From: GCA-003244245 sp035714625
GTDB lineage: Bacteria; Actinomycetota; Actinomycetes; Mycobacteriales; Pseudonocardiaceae
Reading direction: 5' to 3'
NCBI GenBank assembly: GCA_035714625.1
Contig: DASTLT010000224.1
Coordinates: forward strand, 1-8,566
Length of the DNA: 8,566 bases
The notes under the pieces were generated by a model. The model was not told the DNA's origin. It saw only the letters and a program-made list of their open reading frames with translations, and made no database searches. This document shows positions 1 through 5,810 of the stretch, one piece after another. The stretch's first letter is position 1, and every line of letters begins with the position of its first letter. Position numbers and translations under genes: made by a program.

Positions 1-610
1 GCCAAGCATCAGCATCCGCCTCCGCGACAACACCAGCCGGGACCGTCACAGAAGCACACCGAACACCATCACAACCGCCGAATCACGCACCACGGCCCAG
101 CGTGTCGCGAGCAGTCAGCCACAAGATTCCCGACTACTTACCCCGCGCCAGCCGGTCCGCTTGCGCCGTCTTCGCGTTCTCCGATTCCGCAAGAGAGGCC
201 GTCACCAGATGCGCAACGGTTGGATTTTCCTGCCCGGACGACGGCCCAGACCCCGGCCGGGCGGACGGATTCTCACCTCCTGGGTACATGGATGCCCGGC
301 CGTATGCCTGACTCACCAACGAGGTGGGTGCTTGGCTGAGTGTTCGTGAGCTGCTGCAGGCCCTCCCCAGTGGTGTTCTTCACCCCGTCGGTTCTCGTCG
401 CCTTCAAGCACGTCGGCATCATGGGGGGATCGGGCTCCGCTGCGTACCGATATAGATTCTGGCGAACCGCCGCACAGCACCGGGTACTGGCGACTTCCTG
501 GCTGACGGTGGGTTGCTTCGGGGTGCCTGTTTTTGTCGGTGTCGGGTTGTAACGTGCTGTTCGTGTCCAGTTGCCAGGTGATTCCCGAGGATCTGGCGGA
601 GATTCCGCCA
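1..610. other. Left-edge region without a defensible gene
   Basis: No reading frame here gives a protein I recognise. Two plus-strand frames stay open from the window edge to bases 339 and 349, but their translations are rich in Pro, His, Arg and Thr, as expected of chance open frames in GC-rich DNA. On the minus strand a 61-codon frame (319 to 134, TTG start) ends with a helical-looking tail, residues 36-61, rich in Ala, Glu and Lys. It has reasonable third-position GC but no ribosome binding site and no family I know, so it might be the end of a decayed gene. About 350-600 has mixed base composition and looks like non-coding spacer or eroded sequence downstream of the WXG-like remnant. I found no tRNA, CRISPR or long repeat. 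Confidence 0.4.
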
Positions 611-612
611 GG

Positions 613-835
613 GCCTCGGTTGGCTGCCGCCAGCCGGGCCGCCTCCCGCAGCCGGTCTCTGGCGACCCCGAGATGACGCTGCCGGCGCTGCGCCCTGGGT
701 GTGCCGACGGAAGGAGTCGGCCACGCGGCCCTCCCAGCAGCTATGCGTGGCCGCCACCTGGCTGCGCAGTTCGGTGAGCACTTGGTCGAGCCGGCCGGCC
801 TCCCGGTCCAGCAACCCGGCCAGCTCCTCCCGCCG
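613..835 (-). pseudogene. Frameshifted WXG100/ESX-like small helical protein remnant
   Basis: Reading down from 835, one minus frame gives an amphipathic helix (REELAGLLDREAGRLDQVL) followed by a turn, WEGRVADSFRR. This matches the WxGxAAxAF hairpin of WXG100 (EsxA/EsxB-like) proteins, which are small helical-hairpin substrates of type VII secretion. After Ala at 682-680 the frame loses coding character, while a frame shifted by one base, from 678, continues as a second helix (RHLGVARDRLREAARLAAAN) down to about 613. Together the two pieces rebuild the expected helix-turn-helix of about 75-80 residues. A stop (836-838) lies just upstream in the first frame. A TTG at 814 preceded by GGGAGGAG could start it, but this would shorten helix 1. 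No secretion genes are nearby. It could instead be an unrelated helical protein. The family assignment rests on the WEG turn and helix pattern only. Confidence 0.45.
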
Positions 836-857
836 CTACGCTGATGTCAATTGCTGT

Positions 858-875
858 TGCATACGACGCTATGCA
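858..875. repeat. Small inverted repeat TGCATA-n6-TATGCA
   Basis: Perfect 6-bp arms (858-863 and 870-875) flank a 6-nt loop between the WXG-like remnant and the end of the membrane-protein gene. A second short palindrome, CAGCGC-G-GCGCTG, lies at 910-922. Either could be part of a weak terminator for the minus-strand gene ending at 935, or an operator for the remnant. Neither has a T-tract. Arms this short are expected by chance fairly often. Confidence 0.2.
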
Positions 876-934
876 GCCCGCGGACCGGGCCGGAAGGGGA
901 AGCCCTGCCCAGCGCGGCGCTGCCGATACCACGG

Positions 935-1570
935 TTAACGAGGCACACCGGGCTGCTGGTCGATCTGTCCATAGATGACCTGCCGGACCATTGCAGGCTC
1001 GATGGTCATATCAGGCATCCGGTACACAACGTGATCACGGTGGCAGTACCGCAGCGTGCTCCACAGCCGCCTTGCCTGCTGCCACCGCTGGACCTGCTGG
1101 TCCCACATTCTGCGGTCACGTCGATGCAGTACGAGCAATACAATGCCGACAATTAAGGTAGGAGAAAATATTATCAGAGTCATGATTGTGAGCACCACCA
1201 CTTGCCCAAAAATGCCCAGCCCGGCGGCGGGGCCGCCGCCCTCTTCTTGTATTGAATTCAAAGCAATCATCACCACTGCGAAGGCGAACAGTAGAGTCGG
1301 CACAAGCACGAGGATGCCGAAGACTCCCTTGTTCAGTGGCTTGCGAGGATAGGGCAGATCAAGCATTTCCGCCAGCGGGGACTGTGCGGTCGACGAGGAC
1401 CGATGGGAAGCGACAACGGGCACGGCGCGCCCGTTGGCGAACCCCATCCCGAAAGACGTGCCATAACCCGAGGTCCGTGTGGTCTGACCGTCGACAATGG
1501 CCTGGACCGTTTGGCTCCAATCAGAACGCCCGCACCGCGGGCACGCCGAGACATCCAGTGAGTCGCTCAC
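935..1570 (-). CDS. Two-TM membrane protein with N-terminal half zinc ribbon
   Basis: Encodes 211 residues from a GTG at 1570. I chose this start because AGAGG stands five bases upstream and the CPRCG motif then begins at residue 10, as in small actinobacterial zinc-ribbon membrane proteins. An ATG at 1699 would add 43 low-complexity residues with a weaker ribosome site. In order: a CPRC zinc knuckle (Cys10, Cys13), a Gly/Ser/Thr-rich stretch, TM1 (about residues 82-106), a short Glu/Gly loop, TM2 (about 119-148), a basic and Trp/Gln-rich amphipathic segment (HRRDRRMW onwards), then YCHRDHVVY (Cys176), then a tail. The last motif looks like the second half of a zinc ribbon, with Asp where the second Cys would be. 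His177 or His180 might substitute as ligand. TM2 and its surroundings (about 1130-1280) are clearly AT-richer than neighbouring genes, which hints at horizontal origin. No enzymatic role can be assigned. It stands alone on its strand. Confidence 0.68.
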   Translation of the reverse strand: MSDSLDVSACPRCGRSDWSQTVQAIVDGQTTRTSGYGTSFGMGFANGRAVPVVASHRSSSTAQSPLAEMLDLPYPRKPLNKGVFGILVLVPTLLFAFAVVMIALNSIQEEGGGPAAGLGIFGQVVVLTIMTLIIFSPTLIVGIVLLVLHRRDRRMWDQQVQRWQQARRLWSTLRYCHRDHVVYRMPDMTIEPAMVRQVIYGQIDQQPGVPR

Positions 1571-1725
1571 ACCTGCCTCTTCCTCATCGCTGTCATCATG
1601 GATAGTCGGCGACTCTAGCCAGCCGTATGCCTGTTGGGGGATGGGAAACCCTGCCTGCGCAAGGTGACTTGTGAGCGCAAGTCTACCGGGCGCACCCATC
1701 GCTTCCAGCCAAGGGTGGCTAACCG

Positions 1726-2070
1726 GTGAAGGTGTGCGCCCACCAGGCTACTGGCGGCCCGCGTCCCGGGTCATCCGGTGGCGCCGAACACAGGTCAGTC
1801 AGATTGCTGACAATCTCTGTCGGTCTGCCGAGCACGAGCGATCAGCGCGGCAATGTCCGCCTCGGCCATACCTACGAGGTGCGTCCACCCCCGATCATCG
1901 AACCCCTGCCCGACCCGATACCCGGCTACAACCCACCACCGCTGCCCACCTGGCCCGACGACGACTGGAACGACTCGAGCATCTGGGACGGCGCATCACC
2001 CGAAGCCGACATCACGCCGCCGAGACCCCCACCCAAGCCCGACGCCCACGACGTCCCGGCACCGTTCTGA
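1726..2070 (+). CDS. Proline-rich hypothetical open frame, possibly a gene fragment
   Basis: An open frame of 114 codons from GTG 1726 to TGA 2068-2070. I recognise no family. The first 45 residues look non-coding. From about 1850 the codons become strongly G/C-ending and the protein becomes rich in Pro, Asp and Trp (PPPIIEPLPDPIPGYNPPP, then WPDDDWNDSS), typical of a disordered acidic-proline C-terminal tail. No ribosome binding site precedes the GTG or any later in-frame start. The simplest reading is the 3' end of a longer gene whose body was lost, in keeping with the broken genes that follow. It ends 46 bases before the first recognisable helicase sequence. An intact small protein is possible but less likely. 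Confidence 0.3.
   Translation: MKVCAHQATGGPRPGSSGGAEHRSVRLLTISVGLPSTSDQRGNVRLGHTYEVRPPPIIEPLPDPIPGYNPPPLPTWPDDDWNDSSIWDGASPEADITPPRPPPKPDAHDVPAPF
1801..1816. repeat. Perfect 6-bp inverted repeat AGATTG-ctga-CAATCT
   Basis: Arms at 1801-1806 and 1811-1816 with a 4-nt loop. A nested GTCAG/CTGAC pair overlaps it. It lies just before the point where the proline-rich frame becomes coding-like, so it could be a hairpin or an operator. No promoter elements of the right spacing are evident. Confidence 0.22.
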
Positions 2071-2115
2071 GCCTCCGGCCCGGTGGTGAGAAGGCACGAC
2101 ACACCTGTAGCACCC

Positions 2116-2560
2116 CACCCGCCGGCCGGGCTACGCGCCGAGCTGCGTCCCTACCAGCAGCGCGGGCTGTCCTGGCGGGCGTTCCTGTCCGCGCTGCGGC
2201 TCGGCGGGTGCCTGGCTGACGACATGGGGCTGGGCAAGACAGTCCAACTGCTGGCCCTGGAGCATACCTGCGCGAACAGGAGCCCGACACCGGTCCCACC
2301 CTGTTGCTGTGCCCGATGTCGCTGGTCGGCAACTGGCAGCGGGAAGCCGCAAAGTTCACCCCTGATCTGCGGGCCTACGCCCACCATGGGCGCGAGCTGC
2401 TGCGCAGTGCGGCACTGAGCGACTAGCCGGCACTGACCTGGTCCGCAAGTTCATCTGCACCGGCACGCTGGAGGAGAAGATCGACGAGATGATCGAGCAG
2501 AAGGAAGTCCTGGCCGATCTGGTGATCAGCGACGGAAGTTCCCTGCAAACATCTGGCGGC
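2116..2560 (+). pseudogene. Collapsed SNF2-family helicase (N- and C-terminal pieces fused)
   Basis: Three consecutive frames together encode recognisable parts of a bacterial SNF2/SWI2 DNA-dependent ATPase (HelZ-like). Piece 1 (2116-2265) reads GLRAELRPYQQRGLSW then LADDMGLGKTVQLLALE: the Q-motif-like entry and Walker A/motif I. A one-base shift at about 2265 leads to piece 2 (2268-2423), LREQEPDTGPTLLLCPMSLV followed by GNWQREAAKF, the motif Ia region, ending at a TAG (2424-2426). Another one-base shift restores LAGTDLV (2423-2443), and the sequence then jumps directly to RKFICTGTLEEKIDEMIEQK and LADLVISDG (2444-2537). This stretch normally closes the second RecA lobe several hundred residues later. 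Motifs II (DEAH-type) to VI are absent, and so is everything before the first lobe. With no ATPase core completed it cannot be functional. The family call is firm; where each lesion fell is accurate to a few bases. Confidence 0.9.
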
Positions 2561-2884
2561 CGTGTTCCACCTGCTGGCCGAGTCCTTCGACACCGACCCC
2601 TTCGCCATCCTCGGTTGGCGCGGCCGCGACCGCGATGACCTGCTGGCAGCACTGAATGCCCTGCGCAGCGGGAGCCTGCCGGCCGCCGACCACACCCAAC
2701 GAGACGGCGCAGCGGTGCCGCTGACCGAGGTAATGCCCACCTACTTCTCGCTCCAGGGCACGATCCCGCTGCGCGGTCCGGCCCAGACCCGCAGCGACTC
2801 CGTGCTGGACCAGCTACCACCACCGGGCTGGTCATTCGCGGCGAGGATCAGACCGCACCCGGTCCGGCTTGCGTTCCACAGTAG
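2544..2884 (+). pseudogene. C-terminal fragment of a SWIM zinc-finger protein
   Basis: Begins abruptly at CKHLAAVFHLLAESFD, the last Cys-x-His of a SWIM (CxCxnCxH) zinc finger, and continues DTDPFAILGWRGRDRDDLLAAL, which is typical of actinobacterial SWIM proteins encoded beside SNF2 helicases. The first two zinc ligands and the whole N-terminal half are missing. The frame has a stop at 2523-2525 just upstream, so there is no start. Near 2820 the natural ending shifts by one base to the frame TGLVIRGEDQTAPGP, with a stop at 2882-2884. Without the shift the frame would run to TAG 2901-2903 with an Arg/Pro-rich tail. SWIM proteins bind nucleic acid or partner proteins and are thought to work with the SNF2 ATPase. 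Here both partners are broken, and the helicase end is fused directly to the SWIM remnant. Confidence 0.82.
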
Positions 2885-2900
2885 GCGCGGCGGCGGGGCG

Positions 2901-2918
2901 TAGCCTTACCGGCTTGTG
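2901..2918 (+). promoter_or_regulatory. Candidate -10 element with near-leaderless GTG start
   Basis: TAGCCT at 2901-2906 fits the actinobacterial TANNNT -10 consensus and lies nine bases before the GTG (2916) of the prenyl transferase. There is no Shine-Dalgarno sequence between them, so transcription would begin within a few bases of the start codon, giving a leaderless or nearly leaderless mRNA. No convincing -35 box stands at 16-19 bp. Confidence 0.35.
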
Positions 2919-3686
2919 AGGTTGCGGGACCTTGTCTACGCCGTCTACGAGCGCAGGCTGCGGCGGCAGTTGGCCGCTGGCAACCGGCCTCGCCATGTCG
3001 CAGTGATCATGGATGGGAACCGGCGGTGGGCGAAGGAAGCCGGGTTTGCTGACGTCAGTGACGGCCACCGGGTGGGGGCCGCCAAGCTGGTCGAGCTGCT
3101 CGGCTGGTGCCGGGAGACCGGTGTCGAGATCGCCACCTTCTGGCTGCTGTCCCCGGACAACCTGCGCAACCGCCCACCCGACCAGGTGGCACCGCTGTTG
3201 GAGATCATTGTTGACGTGGTCGACAAGCTGTGCGCACCGGACACCCCCTGGCGGGTGAAGGTGGTCGGTGCGCTGGACCTGCTGCCGCCGGAGATGGCGC
3301 AGCGAATCACCACCGCGGCGGCCCGGACCCGGGACCGGTCCGGGTTGACGGTCAACGTCGCGGTGGGCTATGGCGGTCGCCAGGAGATCGCCGACGCGCT
3401 GCGCAAGCTGCTCCTCAGGCACGCTGAGGCGGGGACCACGATGGAGGAGCTCGCCGAGGTGCTCAGCGTCGAGCAGATCGCCGAGCACCTCTACACCTCC
3501 GGCCAGCCCGACCCGGACTTGGTGATTCGCACCTCGGGGGAGCAGCGGCTGTCCGGTTTCCTGCTCTGGCAGTCGGCGCACTCGGAGTTCTGGTTCTGCG
3601 ACGCCTACTGGCCGGCGTTCCGGAAGGTGGACTTCCTGCGGGCACTGCGCGACTACGGCGCCCGGCACCGCCGCTTCGGGTCCTGA
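2916..3686 (+). CDS. uppS: Short-chain Z-isoprenyl diphosphate synthase (UppS family, Rv1086-like)
   Basis: A cytosolic or membrane-associated cis-prenyltransferase of 256 residues that condenses isopentenyl diphosphate onto an allylic diphosphate, feeding polyprenyl-phosphate synthesis for cell-wall glycan carriers. Visible family motifs are HVAVIMDGNRRWAK (28-40, catalytic Asp33 and the pyrophosphate-binding Asn/Arg), GHRVGA (50-55), LLSPDNL (77-83), VNVAVGYGGRQEI (146-158), and SGQPDPDLVIRTSGE through RLSGFLLWQSA (195-221), the substrate-binding Arg/Ser region. The sequence follows mycobacterial Rv1086, a Z-farnesyl diphosphate synthase, almost block for block. Like Rv1086 it has Leu (77) where long-chain E. 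coli UppS has a small Ala in the product tunnel, which predicts a short product. The GTG start gives the conserved MRLRDLVYAVYERRL opening. The gene is intact right after the broken helicase/SWIM pair. Actinobacteria usually carry a second, long-chain UppS elsewhere. Confidence 0.93.
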   Translation: MRLRDLVYAVYERRLRRQLAAGNRPRHVAVIMDGNRRWAKEAGFADVSDGHRVGAAKLVELLGWCRETGVEIATFWLLSPDNLRNRPPDQVAPLLEIIVDVVDKLCAPDTPWRVKVVGALDLLPPEMAQRITTAAARTRDRSGLTVNVAVGYGGRQEIADALRKLLLRHAEAGTTMEELAEVLSVEQIAEHLYTSGQPDPDLVIRTSGEQRLSGFLLWQSAHSEFWFCDAYWPAFRKVDFLRALRDYGARHRRFGS

Positions 3687-3756
3687 GCTGGACTGAGGTC
3701 GGATGAGCTGTCCTGGGCCGGGTGAATGCGCTGAGCCGGTGCTGTGCATGGCGCGC

Positions 3757-3801
3757 GGTGGTGCCCCGGCGGCAGGCGCGCGCAGCCCCCGGGGCACCAC
3801 C
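3757..3801. terminator. Bidirectional hairpin terminator between convergent genes
   Basis: Perfect 13-bp arms GGTGGTGCCCCGG (3757-3769) and CCGGGGCACCACC (3789-3801) with a 19-nt loop, 70 bases after the prenyl transferase stop and 14 bases after the lectin stop. A further pair, GCTGAGC (3730-3736) and GCTCAGC (3814-3820), is placed outside it. There is no T-run on either strand, which is common for actinobacterial terminators. The location between two convergent genes supports two-way termination. Confidence 0.8.
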
Positions 3802-3815
3802 TGGTGCTGCGCTGC

Positions 3816-4445
3816 TCAGCCCACCTTGGAGAAGATGAAGTGCTGCCGGGAGTCACCCGTGTCGAAATAGGTGACGATCGGCGCGCCAGGGTGCAGCATT
3901 CCGAAGAACGGATCCCAGGCCAGGCCGCTGTTCGGGTTGATCACCTTGCGCAGCGCCGGACGGACCGGATCGACCGAGCGCGCCTGCCAGACCTGACCTG
4001 CGACATTGGTGTTGCAGGTGCCCTGGAAGATCGCGGTCGTATGCTGCTTGGACGACCCGGCCACTCCCATGCAGAGCTTGGTCGCCTCGTTCTGCAGCAG
4101 GAACGTGCCACTCGTCGGCCCAGCGAGCACCTTCCACCGTTCCCGGGCGTTGTCGTTGGCGTCGAACAAGCTGCCGAACGCGAGGGCGCCCGACTCCGGC
4201 GCCGCAATCAAGCTGTGCAGGCCATTGCGGTTGCCGATCCGGAAGATGCCACCCGGCACTGGGTCGCCCACCGCTGCTGCACTTGCCGCCGTGGGCGCCG
4301 GCACCGAGGCGGGGGTGCTGGCGGCTGCGGACAGTGGGGTCGCGAGCGCTACCGCGCTGACGGCAGCCACTGCGCCCAGCCGTGCTCGCGATCGGCGCGT
4401 GGTGGCCGCGCCGAGTCCGCGAAACGGGTTGAACCTCGAGAACAT
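3816..4445 (-). CDS. Secreted ricin-type beta-trefoil lectin-like protein
   Basis: Encodes 209 residues from the ATG at 4445, preceded by a good ribosome site (GAGGGAG, about five bases upstream). A longer in-frame extension upstream lacks one. Residues 1-43 form an export signal: a basic start with RR, a hydrophobic stretch (about 23-38) and an Ala-rich cleavage zone (LSAAAS). An Ala/Pro/Thr linker (44-58) follows. The rest (62-209) fits a single beta-trefoil. Three QxW-like positions, RERWKV (101-106), GQVWQA (150-155) and RQHFIF (200-205), recur every 49-50 residues. Cys125 (TKLCMGV) and Cys144 (QGTCNTN) sit where ricin-B repeats place their disulphide. This suggests an extracellular carbohydrate-binding protein with no catalytic domain. 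The ligand is unknown, and the third repeat has lost its Trp. It diverges from the DUF885 gene. An unrelated trefoil fold is possible. Confidence 0.78.
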   Translation of the reverse strand: MFSRFNPFRGLGAATTRRSRARLGAVAAVSAVALATPLSAAASTPASVPAPTAASAAAVGDPVPGGIFRIGNRNGLHSLIAAPESGALAFGSLFDANDNARERWKVLAGPTSGTFLLQNEATKLCMGVAGSSKQHTTAIFQGTCNTNVAGQVWQARSVDPVRPALRKVINPNSGLAWDPFFGMLHPGAPIVTYFDTGDSRQHFIFSKVG

Positions 4446-4531
4446 CTGTATCTCCCTCTCGTAGTGAGGACCGGCGAGTTGCCAGCCACCCGTATTGAGC
4501 TGGCGGGGGGAGACGGCGGTACTGCGCAATT

Positions 4532-4562
4532 CTGCGTAGCGGAGCAGTCCTGCGTTGCGGAG
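4532..4562. repeat. Paired 13-bp direct repeats in the divergent promoter region
   Basis: CTGCGTAGCGGAG (4532-4544) and CTGCGTTGCGGAG (4550-4562) differ at one base and are spaced 18 bp start to start. A partial CTGCG precedes them at 4522. They lie in the 153-bp region between the lectin gene (minus) and the DUF885 gene (plus), so they could be tandem regulator sites for either, or a local duplication. Confidence 0.4.
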
Positions 4563-4584
4563 GAAGACACCCAGGCCTGCCCCG

Positions 4585-4601
4585 TAAGGTCAACGGCTAT
4601 G
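4585..4601 (+). promoter_or_regulatory. Candidate -10 element with possible leaderless ATG
   Basis: TAAGGT (4585-4590) fits TANNNT and ends eight bases before the ATG at 4599, so transcription could begin at or next to the start codon. The same AAGG could instead act as a weak ribosome site nine bases from the ATG. The sequence alone does not decide between these. Confidence 0.35.
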
Positions 4602-5810
4602 ACGGGGATGACCGATCTGGTCCGCGAGTACCTGCTGCTCGGACTGCGGTTCGACCGGCTCATCGAGGGCTTTGTCGACGCCTACACCGGTGACCCGGCG
4701 CTGCGTCGTCAGGTCACCGACGAGCCCCGGCCCGATCCGGCGGTGCTGGCCCGCAGGGCCCGGGAGCTGCGCGCCGAGCTCCCGAGCGCGGGCCTGCCCG
4801 AGCCGCGGGCTCGTTTCCTGGACGCGCACCTCACTGCGTTGGAGTGCAGCGGCCGTGCGCTGGCCGGGCAGCCGGTGGGCTTCGTGGCCGAGGTAGCGGC
4901 CTATTTCGACGTGGTCATCGAGCCGGGCGACCCCGACGTCTACCGCGCCGCGCATGCGGCGATTGATGAGCTGCTGCCGGGAGTGGGGCCGCTGGACGAG
5001 CGGATGCTCGCGCACCGGACCCGTGACGAGATCGCCCCCGACCGGCTGGAATCAGCGGTGCACGCCCTGTCCAGCGCGCTGCGCGACCGGGTGCGCAGCA
5101 GCGTCGGGCTGCCGCCTGAGGAGACCGTGCAGTACGAGGTGGTCACCGACAAGCCCTGGAGCGGGTTCAATTACTACCTCGGTGACTACCGGTCCCGGGT
5201 GGCGATCAATGCCGACCTGGGGCACCGGATGGCGAACCTGCCGCATCTGGTCGCGCACGAGTCCTATCCCGGGCATCACACCGAGCACTGCCGCAAGGAG
5301 GCTGGCCTGGTGCGGACCCAGCGCCACGCCGAGCAGACCATCTTCCTGGTGAACACCCCGCAGTGCCTGATGGCCGAGGGACTGGCCGACCTGGGGCTGC
5401 ACGCGGCGGTGGGACCCGGATGGGGGCGGTGGGCCGAGGAGATCCTCGCCGATCTGGGCCTGCGGATGGACGGCGAGCTGTCCGAGAAGCTGGAGGCGGC
5501 CTCGGCCGGTCTGCCCGGGGTGCGCCAGGACGCCGCGCTGATGCTGCACGACCGCGGGGCCGACCCGGAAGACGTGCTGGCCTACCTGCGGCGGTGGCTG
5601 CTGGTTCCGGAGGCGCGGGCCAGGCAGATCCTGCGCTTCCTCTCCGACCCGCTGTGGCGCGCCTACACCACTACCTATGTGGAGGGCTACCGGCTGCTGC
5701 GCACCTGGCTGGACGCCCGTCCGCAGGCCGAACCGCTGGCTCGCCGCTACCTGCGACTGCTTGACGAGCCGCTCGTTCCGTCGGCAGTCCGGGCCGAACT
5801 GGTCAGGTGA
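4599..5810 (+). CDS. DUF885 family metallopeptidase-like protein
   Basis: Encodes 403 residues of the DUF885 family, helical zinc-peptidase-like proteins whose substrates are mostly unknown. The signature HESYPGHH (220-227) carries the usual HExxPGH metal and catalytic residues (His220, Glu221, His225). MAEGLADLG (258-266) supplies a downstream Glu260 that would complete the metal site. Further family blocks are the YYLGDYRSRVAIN segment (192-204) and the C-terminal SDPLWRAYTTTYVEGYRLL (349-367). There is no signal peptide or TM segment, so a cytosolic location is likely. At about 400 residues it belongs to the shorter actinobacterial form; many DUF885 proteins are 550 or more. ATG 4599 was preferred over ATG 4608, which has no usable ribosome site. 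The frame is open far upstream, over the antisense of the lectin gene, but that part is not coding. Transcribed alone, divergent from the lectin gene. Confidence 0.87.
   Translation: MTGMTDLVREYLLLGLRFDRLIEGFVDAYTGDPALRRQVTDEPRPDPAVLARRARELRAELPSAGLPEPRARFLDAHLTALECSGRALAGQPVGFVAEVAAYFDVVIEPGDPDVYRAAHAAIDELLPGVGPLDERMLAHRTRDEIAPDRLESAVHALSSALRDRVRSSVGLPPEETVQYEVVTDKPWSGFNYYLGDYRSRVAINADLGHRMANLPHLVAHESYPGHHTEHCRKEAGLVRTQRHAEQTIFLVNTPQCLMAEGLADLGLHAAVGPGWGRWAEEILADLGLRMDGELSEKLEAASAGLPGVRQDAALMLHDRGADPEDVLAYLRRWLLVPEARARQILRFLSDPLWRAYTTTYVEGYRLLRTWLDARPQAEPLARRYLRLLDEPLVPSAVRAELVR

Noticed and set aside
858..922. Integron attC or transposon-end interpretation of the short palindromes
   Set aside because: Arms are only 6 bp, there are no conserved R/L boxes, no target duplication and no integrase or transposase in the window.
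1571..1699. ATG 1699 start for the zinc-ribbon membrane protein
   Set aside because: Only a poorly spaced GGAAG precedes it, and the added 43 residues are low-complexity. GTG 1570 has AGAGG at good spacing and puts CPRC near the N-terminus.
2901..2903. TAG 2901 as the true end of the SWIM protein
   Set aside because: The family-like ending (TGLVIRGEDQTAPGP) lies in the neighbouring frame and stops at 2884. The tail up to 2903 is Arg/Pro-rich noise.
2832..3800. 322-codon minus-strand frame over uppS
   Set aside because: It mirrors a strongly conserved plus-strand gene, and its translation is low-complexity Pro/Arg/Gln sequence with no family.
4446..4529. 28-residue N-terminal extension of the lectin gene
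   Set aside because: It contains no signal-peptide features and has no ribosome site, whereas ATG 4445 has GAGGGAG upstream and begins a normal export signal.
3744..4598. Long open frame on the plus strand running into the DUF885 gene
   Set aside because: It is antisense to the secreted lectin gene, which has a ribosome site, signal peptide and trefoil motifs. The DUF885 domain starts only after 4599.
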